Shown: piece by piece, positions 58,784-64,000 of the stretch | How the letters are laid out: the number at the start of each line of letters is the position of its first letter | Numbering within the stretch: the first letter of the stretch is position 1 | Program-made: the position numbers and the translations under genes | Notes under the pieces: generated by a model | What the model was told of the DNA's origin: nothing | The model's database searches: none | What the model saw: only the letters and a program-made list of their open reading frames with translations | Source: Propionibacterium cyclohexanicum | GTDB lineage: Bacteria > Actinomycetota > Actinomycetes > Propionibacteriales > Propionibacteriaceae | DNA: 64,000 bases | Assembly (NCBI RefSeq): GCF_900111365.1 | Contig: NZ_FOGZ01000004.1 | Coordinates: 85,991-149,990 of the forward strand | Reading direction: 5' to 3'

Positions 58784-60384
58784 GAATCCCCCTGCTCATC
58801 GACGTTCTGCTCGAGAACCAGCCGTGTGAAACGTACCCACCAGCTGTGGTCCACCAGGTCCTCGGCGTGCAGGCCGGCCATTGCACCGGTGAAGCGCAGG
58901 GCACCGCGCGGGACGTCGTCGGACAGCGGGGCCAAGGACAGCTCGGGCCCGAGTTGTTCCCCGTCGACCTCGAATCGGATCGCACCTGCGTGCCAGGCCA
59001 TCGCCAGGCGCACCGGACCTTGGGGGGCGTCGGCCATCGCCAGCACCTCGGCACCCTCGTGGGTACGGGACAACAACCGCACGACCCGGCGACCCTGGTT
59101 GAGCCACTGCTGGCCGCGCTGGCTCTGGCCCTCCGGTTCGGCCCAGGTGATTGCCAGCTCGTAATGACTTGTCGTGTCGTACCAGGCGACGATACCGGCG
59201 GCCTGGGTGAAGCTGGCAGGTTCGGCGAGGAGGGTCGCGGCGAAACGGCCACTGTGTTCGCTCAGGCGCTGGGCGACAAGCGAGTTCTGCCACCTCGACT
59301 CGATTCCCTGGCGTCCACGCAGCACGATGGCGTCGCCGATCTCGCGCACCCATGACGCATTGGCCGGCTCACGCAGTGTCGACCAGGGCCATCGCGGCAC
59401 CTGAGCCTGCTCGTCGACCGGCTGGGGAATGAGCGGCGTGGCCGGCCCCCGGGCACCGGATGACTGGGCAGGCGGCTCGACGTGCACGACAGGATGGTGG
59501 CCTCCCTGAGCGAGCCGAGGCCAGCCGTCGTGCCAGACAATGGGCTGCACGCAGGTCTCGCGGCCGAGCTCGCAGAACCGTCCCGCTGCCTGCTCCACGG
59601 GGCGTGCTGCCAGATGGGAGAGATACCACTGCCCCTCGGGTGTGTCGAACAGCTCGCCGTGCCCGGCCTTTGCCAGCACCGCGGCAGGATCGTCCCGCGT
59701 GGTGAGCAAGTCGTGGGCATCCAACTCGTAGGGGCCGAACAGCTGGCGCGATCGGGCGATCCGCACCCCGTGTTCCCACCCGGTGCCGCCTTCTGCCAGC
59801 TGGAGGATGAACCAGCCGTCGTGGAAGACCATCTTCGGCCCCTCGATGAGCCGGTCGTGCTGGATGAGCAGATGGGGAGAGCCAACAGGGGCGAGTGACC
59901 GTCGATCGAGTTCGAGGAGCACTATGCCGCCGAACCGGTCTGCGCCCGGACGGTGGTCGTTCTGCAGATTGAGCAGGTACAGGTGACCGTCGTAGTGGAA
60001 CAGGGACGGATCGAATCCGTGGCTCGGCACCCTCACCGGTCTGCTCCATGGTCCCTCGGCTGCCAGTGCGGTACTGAGATAGGTGTCCAGGTCGAAGTAT
60101 CGGTTCCCCACCGATCGGACGACGGAGTACACGATCCAGAAGCGCTCGCCGTCGTGGCTGAGCGCCGGCGCCCAGATACCTCCCGAGTCGGGGACGCCGT
60201 CCAGCCCGCCCGGGACGGCATCCTCGACACTGCCGATGTAATGCCAGCTGGCCAGATCGGCGCAGCGATGGATCGGGATACTCGGATACCACTCGAAGCT
60301 GCTCGTCGCGAGGTAATAGTCGTTGCAGACCCGAATCATGGAGGGATCGGGGGCAAAGCCTCTGACGACAGGATTGGTGATCAT
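58780..60384 (-). CDS. Glycoside hydrolase family 43 (beta-xylosidase-like)
   Basis: A 534-aa cytoplasmic five-blade beta-propeller glycosidase. The general base is D13 in A-P-D-P-S, the pKa modulator D125 in F-D-P-S-L-F and the acid E181 in I-E-G-P-K; N-P-V-V-R-G-F opens the first blade. The C-terminal ~180 residues form a concanavalin-like sandwich as in GH43_11 enzymes. No signal peptide, so it works on imported xylo- or arabino-oligosaccharides. GAGGAG precedes ATG 60384. Operon with the hydrolase. Confidence 0.86.
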   Translation of the reverse strand: MITNPVVRGFAPDPSMIRVCNDYYLATSSFEWYPSIPIHRCADLASWHYIGSVEDAVPGGLDGVPDSGGIWAPALSHDGERFWIVYSVVRSVGNRYFDLDTYLSTALAAEGPWSRPVRVPSHGFDPSLFHYDGHLYLLNLQNDHRPGADRFGGIVLLELDRRSLAPVGSPHLLIQHDRLIEGPKMVFHDGWFILQLAEGGTGWEHGVRIARSRQLFGPYELDAHDLLTTRDDPAAVLAKAGHGELFDTPEGQWYLSHLAARPVEQAAGRFCELGRETCVQPIVWHDGWPRLAQGGHHPVVHVEPPAQSSGARGPATPLIPQPVDEQAQVPRWPWSTLREPANASWVREIGDAIVLRGRQGIESRWQNSLVAQRLSEHSGRFAATLLAEPASFTQAAGIVAWYDTTSHYELAITWAEPEGQSQRGQQWLNQGRRVVRLLSRTHEGAEVLAMADAPQGPVRLAMAWHAGAIRFEVDGEQLGPELSLAPLSDDVPRGALRFTGAMAGLHAEDLVDHSWWVRFTRLVLEQNVDEQGDS

Positions 60385-60768
60385 CGTGCTCCTCGGCGGT
60401 GGGTGACGAGCGTTGGTCTACGGGGACACCAGCGGCTCCGCTGATGTCCCGGCGCCGTTCACACTAACCCACCGCGGCGCCCGGTCGCTTCTGGGCAACT
60501 CGGCCGCCGAGCCGCCTGCACCCCCGGCCGACGAGCGGGAACGAAAACCCGGGGACGCAGCGTGCGTACCAGGGACATGGCCGGGACTGCCTTCGTGAAG
60601 CTGGCGGTGGGCATCGAGCACGATGTCACCGGGCCGAAGATACTTCAGCAGGGTGAGCACGCGGGGCTTCATTTCAGGTCTCGTCACCGGTGGCACAGAT
60701 CCACTGGATCGCGGAACAGCAGGAAGGCCGCATGCCGGCGCTGGAGTTGCGGTATTCCGACAAGGCGC
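60385..60768. other. 384-bp gene-free stretch upstream of the GH43 gene
   Basis: No supported gene. It holds an imperfect palindrome (60423-60450) and short open frames without homology. A 39-aa-like fragment on the minus strand (M-K-P-R-V-L-T-L-L-K-Y-L) may be a remnant. It separates the HAD gene from the sugar/biotin genes. Confidence 0.6.
60423..60450 (-). repeat. Near-perfect inverted repeat between HAD and GH43 genes
   Basis: Thirteen-base arms (60423-60435 and 60438-60450), GGGACACCAGCGG against CCGCTGATGTCCC, with one mismatch that becomes a G-U pair in minus-strand RNA. It lies 39 bp before the GH43 start and after the HAD gene, so it is either a terminator or a regulator site. Confidence 0.5.
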
Positions 60769-61785
60769 TCAGTGCACGAGGCTGAGTGCCTCGACTGCGG
60801 TGCCGAGCTCCGGAGCCCTGTCGCCCGCGTCGCGGACAGCCCAGTTCAGGGCGAGGACCGCCCACAGCGCGTCGAGTTGTTCATCGAGGGTGCCCACGGG
60901 CCCTTCCAGGCGCACCTGATCGTGGTCGAGCCAGGCCCTGGCCCTGCCGCACGACGCCTCCTCGCCGCTCAGGCCCGCCTTCCGGGACGGTGCGAGCAGA
61001 GCGCGCAGATCGTGGCCGATATAGCTGGGCCGCCGATTGGGCACTGCGTCGAGCAGATCGCGTACTCCATGCGCCCCAGTGAAGACGAACAGCGAATCCA
61101 TGCCGGCGCGATGGGCGCCCTCGATGTCGGTGTCGAGCCGATCACCGACGAAGATGGGGTGATTGCCACCGAGACGTCGAACGGTCTCGCGCAAGAGTGG
61201 CGGGAAGGGCTTGCCGGCCACCTCGGGCTCGCGCCCGGGGAAGCAGCTGCCGACTGCGGCAACCTGAGTGCCCACCCCTGGCTCCAGTCCCAGATCAGTG
61301 GGCCTGGTGGAGTCCAGATTGGACGCGAACCATCGGGCTCCGGCCTGGATCGCGTGGACCGCGTCGGTCACGCGCGGCCAGCTCATCTTCGGGTCGTATC
61401 CCTGGACCACCGCGAGGGGGTCAGCGTGCCGGTCGGCGACCGGAAGGAGCCCGACGGCCTGCACCTCCTCGGCCAGCGCGTCGGTGCCCACCACGAGGAC
61501 AGGCGATCCCGGGTCGAGGGCCTCGCGGAGCATGGCAGCCACCGCCTGGGCACTGGTGACCACATCCTGGGGCCCGGCTGGCACGCCGATTCGGGTGAGC
61601 TGCTCCGCAACGGTGCGCGGGGGACGTGCGGCGTTGTTCGTCACGAAGCCGACCTGGATGCCGCGGGCCCGCAGGCCAGCGATGCCGTCCGGCGCACCCT
61701 CGACAGGATCGGGTCCCAGATAGACGACCCCATCCAGGTCAAACAGTGCGGCGTCGTAGTCGTCGCACAAGACAGTGCCGGTCAC
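60769..61785 (-). CDS. HAD-IIA family hydrolase (NagD-like)
   Basis: A 338-aa haloacid-dehalogenase phosphatase. Motif I is F-D-L-D-G (D16, D18) and the subclass-IIA loop F-V-T-N-N follows; motif IV is G-D-R-L-D-T-D-I. Related enzymes act on glycerol-phosphate or nucleotides (Rv1692-like glycerol-phosphate phosphatase). The C-terminal ~70 residues after the cap are an extension. GTG 61785 overlaps the stop of the TPR-like gene. The order TPR-HAD-small gene-tlyA is conserved but is interrupted here. Confidence 0.88.
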   Translation of the reverse strand: MTGTVLCDDYDAALFDLDGVVYLGPDPVEGAPDGIAGLRARGIQVGFVTNNAARPPRTVAEQLTRIGVPAGPQDVVTSAQAVAAMLREALDPGSPVLVVGTDALAEEVQAVGLLPVADRHADPLAVVQGYDPKMSWPRVTDAVHAIQAGARWFASNLDSTRPTDLGLEPGVGTQVAAVGSCFPGREPEVAGKPFPPLLRETVRRLGGNHPIFVGDRLDTDIEGAHRAGMDSLFVFTGAHGVRDLLDAVPNRRPSYIGHDLRALLAPSRKAGLSGEEASCGRARAWLDHDQVRLEGPVGTLDEQLDALWAVLALNWAVRDAGDRAPELGTAVEALSLVH

Positions 61786-63824
61786 GATCGGGAGTCCTCG
61801 GGTTCATCGTCGGTGGGCTCCCGGTGATCAGTCACTGACTGCTCTTCGCTCGCCTCGCAGGCATCCTGGCCCGCTCCGAACGATGACGCGTCGCCCGCCG
61901 CTATCTGGGGAGTCGGGGGCTCCTCGTCCTTGGAGGACGCACCCCCGCCACCGACCGGCTCGGCACCGGCTTCTTCGGTACCGGCTGTTTCGGTACCGGC
62001 TGTTTCGGTACCGGCTGTTTCGGTACCGGGCCCGTCGGCTGGCTCGGGGGCACGTGCCTCGCGAGGCAGCTCGGGCTCGGGCCGGTCGTCCTCCTCGATG
62101 AGCAGGTCGTCGCTCTCGTCCGGGTCCTCCTCGCCCACATCGATGCCCAGCGCCTCGAGCCGGTCCCTGGTATCCAGGGTCTTCGCGGTGTCGAGGGAGG
62201 CCGCGGCGGCAAACCACTGCCGTGCCCCCTCGGTATCGCCGTTCTCCTCGAGAAAGTTCGCGTAGGCATAGCGCAATCGCGCCTGTGATTCATGGCTGCC
62301 CTCGCGCCTGCCGATCGCCTCGCGCAGAATCCTCAACGCCTCGTCACGCTGCCCCATGTCGTCGCGCAAGCCGGCCTCAACCAGTGTCAGCTCCACCTTC
62401 TGCGTCGGCTCGAGGCTCTTGCCGTGCGCGGCCTGAATGGTACGCAGGGCCTGGTCGCGCCGGCCGATGGCACGTTCGCAGTCGGCGATCACCGGCCAGT
62501 AATCGTCGCTACCGGTGAGCCGCTGGACGGCCCGGTACTCGGTGAGAGCAGTGGGGAAGTCCTCCGCCGCATAGGCAGCCTCCGCGGTTGCCTCGCGGAC
62601 CACGGGCAGCCGCGCAGCCCGGCGCCGCGCCGCCTGGGCATGGCGAAGAGCCAGTTGGGGATCATCGTCGAGCCACTCCTGGGCAGCCACGAGATGGGCC
62701 ATCACCACCGTGGCCAGCTCTTTGGGCAGCCCACGCAATTCAGCACGCACTGGTAGCGGGAGCGCCTTGAGATCGACATCGAGATCGGCCTGCGGCTCAT
62801 CGGCGGCGCGTTCCAGGCCAGGATTGGGCAGACGATCCTCCCCGCGGCGATCGGCGCGAGCCCCTTGCCCGCGCACCGCTTTGTCACGACGGCCCTCATC
62901 GCGCGATGAGCCTGCTGGTCTCGGGCCCCGGTCGCTGCCACGCCCTCCACGCTGCCCACGACCGTGCCGCATTCCGCCGTGATCGGCTGAGCCACTCCAC
63001 GCACCATCGCGCTGGGAGCGGCTGTCGCCAGATGTCCGCCTCGCCGGCGGACGGCCCCCGCTGTCGGGACGGGGTTCGCGGTGACTCCAGCCGCGCTCAC
63101 CCCAGCCTTCGGACGCACCGTCCACCCGGCGATCAGAGGCCGATGTACCCCGCCCGCCGGGACGGCCATGGCCTCCTCGGTCGTCGCGGGCTCGCTCGTC
63201 GCGGGAGCGAGCCATACGGGGCCGATCGTCTCGCGACCGGTCCTTCGAGCGGTCCTCTCCCGGACGCGAACTCGAGTGGCGTTGGTTGCCGAGATATCTG
63301 TCCGCGCGCTGCGGAGCGGCGCTGTTGCCTGACTCCCGGGCGGCACCCGAATCGCGCCGGCGACCGGAATCCCACCGGTCAGCCCGGCCCTCGCCTTGAG
63401 TGGTGCGCCGATCTGCTGATCCGGCGCTGTCCGAACGGCGCTCCCGCCAGGTTCCGCCGGATGCCGATCCGACGGGACGATGTTCGCTGGCACGGCGTTG
63501 GCTCGGACGATTGTATGGATCGTCGCGTCCCTCGGACAGGTAGCGTCCCCGGGCATCCTTGCCACGCGAGTTGCCCTGGTCACCGGAGCCACCCCCCCTG
63601 CCCGAGCGGCTGGCCGGCGAAGGGCCACGAAACGAGGGATCCGAGCCGTTCGACCTGCGCATGGAGGAGCCACCAGACGAGGAACCATGGGACGACGAAC
63701 CATGGAAGGACGAACCCCGGGGCGATCCTCCCCCGCGGTTCCGAGACGATCCACCCTGGCTGCGGCCGCGCCGGGGGCCGTAGTCCCCGGACCTGGACCG
63801 TGAGTTGCCTGACGAGTGTTCCAT
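61782..63824 (-). CDS. Large TPR-like protein with basic disordered N-terminus
   Basis: A 680-aa cytoplasmic protein. The first ~310 residues are a low-complexity Arg/Ser/Gly/Asp-rich region with R-D-R and R-G-G repeats. Residues ~350-570 form tetratricopeptide-like helices (A-A-Q-E-W-L-D-D-D-P-Q-L-A-L-R-H-A, Y-R-A-V-Q-R-L-T-G). An acidic tail ends with four G-T-E-T-A-type repeats. A TPR gene is conserved next to the HAD gene in actinobacteria; the role is unknown. ATG 63824 is chosen from AGGATGG five bases upstream; an ATG at 63833 is also possible. Confidence 0.78.
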   Translation of the reverse strand: MEHSSGNSRSRSGDYGPRRGRSQGGSSRNRGGGSPRGSSFHGSSSHGSSSGGSSMRRSNGSDPSFRGPSPASRSGRGGGSGDQGNSRGKDARGRYLSEGRDDPYNRPSQRRASEHRPVGSASGGTWRERRSDSAGSADRRTTQGEGRADRWDSGRRRDSGAARESGNSAAPQRADRYLGNQRHSSSRPGEDRSKDRSRDDRPRMARSRDERARDDRGGHGRPGGRGTSASDRRVDGASEGWGERGWSHREPRPDSGGRPPARRTSGDSRSQRDGAWSGSADHGGMRHGRGQRGGRGSDRGPRPAGSSRDEGRRDKAVRGQGARADRRGEDRLPNPGLERAADEPQADLDVDLKALPLPVRAELRGLPKELATVVMAHLVAAQEWLDDDPQLALRHAQAARRRAARLPVVREATAEAAYAAEDFPTALTEYRAVQRLTGSDDYWPVIADCERAIGRRDQALRTIQAAHGKSLEPTQKVELTLVEAGLRDDMGQRDEALRILREAIGRREGSHESQARLRYAYANFLEENGDTEGARQWFAAAASLDTAKTLDTRDRLEALGIDVGEEDPDESDDLLIEEDDRPEPELPREARAPEPADGPGTETAGTETAGTETAGTEEAGAEPVGGGGASSKDEEPPTPQIAAGDASSFGAGQDACEASEEQSVTDHREPTDDEPEDSRS
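61962..62021 (-). repeat. 15-bp tandem repeat inside the TPR-like gene
   Basis: Four in-frame copies of GGTACCGGCTGTTTC (first copy diverged, 61962-61976), encoding G-T-E-T-A on the minus strand. Length variation would keep the frame. Confidence 0.9.
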
Positions 63825-63905
63825 GACGTCCATCCTGCCAAACCGGGTGAGCCGAGCTCCGGGCAGCTCACCCACGGACCGCGCACCGGGATGGTGGCGG
63901 AAAGT

Positions 63906-63942
63906 AAAAAGCTCCCCTCCGCTGGTGGGTGGAGGGGAGCTT
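63906..63942 (-). terminator. rRNA-operon intrinsic terminator
   Basis: On the minus strand AAGCTCCCCTCC pairs with GGAGGGGAGCTT around a ten-base loop, followed by five T residues. It is just past the 5S rRNA 3' end. The stem is a perfect 12 bp. Confidence 0.95.
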
Positions 63943-63947
63943 GAGTG

Positions 63948-64000
63948 TGTGGCGGCGTCCTAGTCTCCCACAGGGTTCCCCCTGCAGTACCATCGGCGTT
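63948..64000 (-). rRNA. 5S ribosomal RNA, 3' part
   Basis: The minus strand reads as the conserved 5S 3' half, with AACGCCGATGGTACTGCAGG, then GTGGGAGACTAGGACGCCGC near the 3' end. The 5' part is beyond the window. The matching intrinsic terminator lies directly downstream. Exact 3' end within two bases is uncertain. Confidence 0.93.

Noticed and set aside
60418..60696. A 92-codon frame upstream of the GH43 gene
   Set aside because: Low-complexity, no ribosome site, no recognisable family; treated as non-coding, possibly a remnant.

Overview
The window is chromosomal DNA of a high-GC Actinomycetota, most likely a member of the Propionibacteriales. I infer this from gene order and codon use, not from a database match. 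Nearly every gene is housekeeping and the conserved actinobacterial neighbourhoods are easy to recognise: recA-recX next to a DUF3046 gene, ftsK-rimO-pgsA-cinA-clgR, leuCD beside a divergent IclR regulator and a Glu/Gln tRNA pair, ilvBNC, pafBC-tatAC-DGK-helY, pyrG-NUDIX-xerD-parA-scpAB-rluB, and tlyA-nadK-recN. The right edge enters a 5S rRNA gene, so an rRNA operon reads into the window from that side.

Layout. 1-2250 (+): the end of a glutamate-type ABC importer (binding protein, two permeases). 2268-4406: recX and recA (-), with a LexA-like box, facing a DUF3046 gene (+). 4529-9199 (+): a giant Lhr-type helicase. 9441-18281 (-): clgR, cinA, pgsA, rimO, ftsK, thiL, ddl, plsC. 18346-31835: branched-chain amino acid region with leuD, leuC, an IclR regulator, tRNA-Glu, tRNA-Gln, a CPBP protease, an FAH-family enzyme, cimA, ilvE, leuB, a DUF1801 gene and ilvC-ilvN-ilvB. 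32229-38156: a GT87-like membrane glycosyltransferase, hisF, an aldo/keto reductase and the Ski2-like helicase HelY. 38198-42600 (-): diacylglycerol kinase, tatC, tatA, pafC, pafB. 42674-45587: glutamyl-Q-tRNA(Asp) synthetase, a two-domain FKBP lipoprotein and RluB. 45574-53710 (-): scpB, scpA, a small DNA-binding-like protein, parA, xerD, NUDIX, pyrG, recN. 53704-63824 (-): nadK, tlyA, an 82-aa protein, a biotin ECF transporter, an alpha/beta hydrolase, a GH43 glycosidase, a HAD phosphatase and a large basic TPR-like protein. Then come the rRNA-operon terminator and the 5S gene.

How the genes work together. CimA, LeuCD, LeuB, IlvBN, IlvC and IlvE together make most of a threonine-independent (citramalate) route to isoleucine plus the shared valine/leucine steps; LeuA and IlvD are not in the window. 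The ilvBNC operon has a clear ribosome-type attenuator. A short leader peptide, M-L-A-G-R-I-L-V-L-A, starts directly at the inferred transcription start and runs into a perfect 12-bp hairpin followed by an intrinsic terminator. The biotin transporter carries a perfect TGAAC-N3-GTTCA palindrome over its promoter, a BioQ-type site.

Two patterns recur. First, at least sixteen reading frames have a -10-like hexamer ending six or seven bases before the start codon and no Shine-Dalgarno sequence, which is the signature of leaderless transcription; it also fixes several starts. Second, several genes end in short tandem duplications that copy their own 3' end (xerD, the GT87 gene, gluQ), with another tandem array just downstream of thiL. 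I saw no prophage, insertion sequence, CRISPR array or defence locus.
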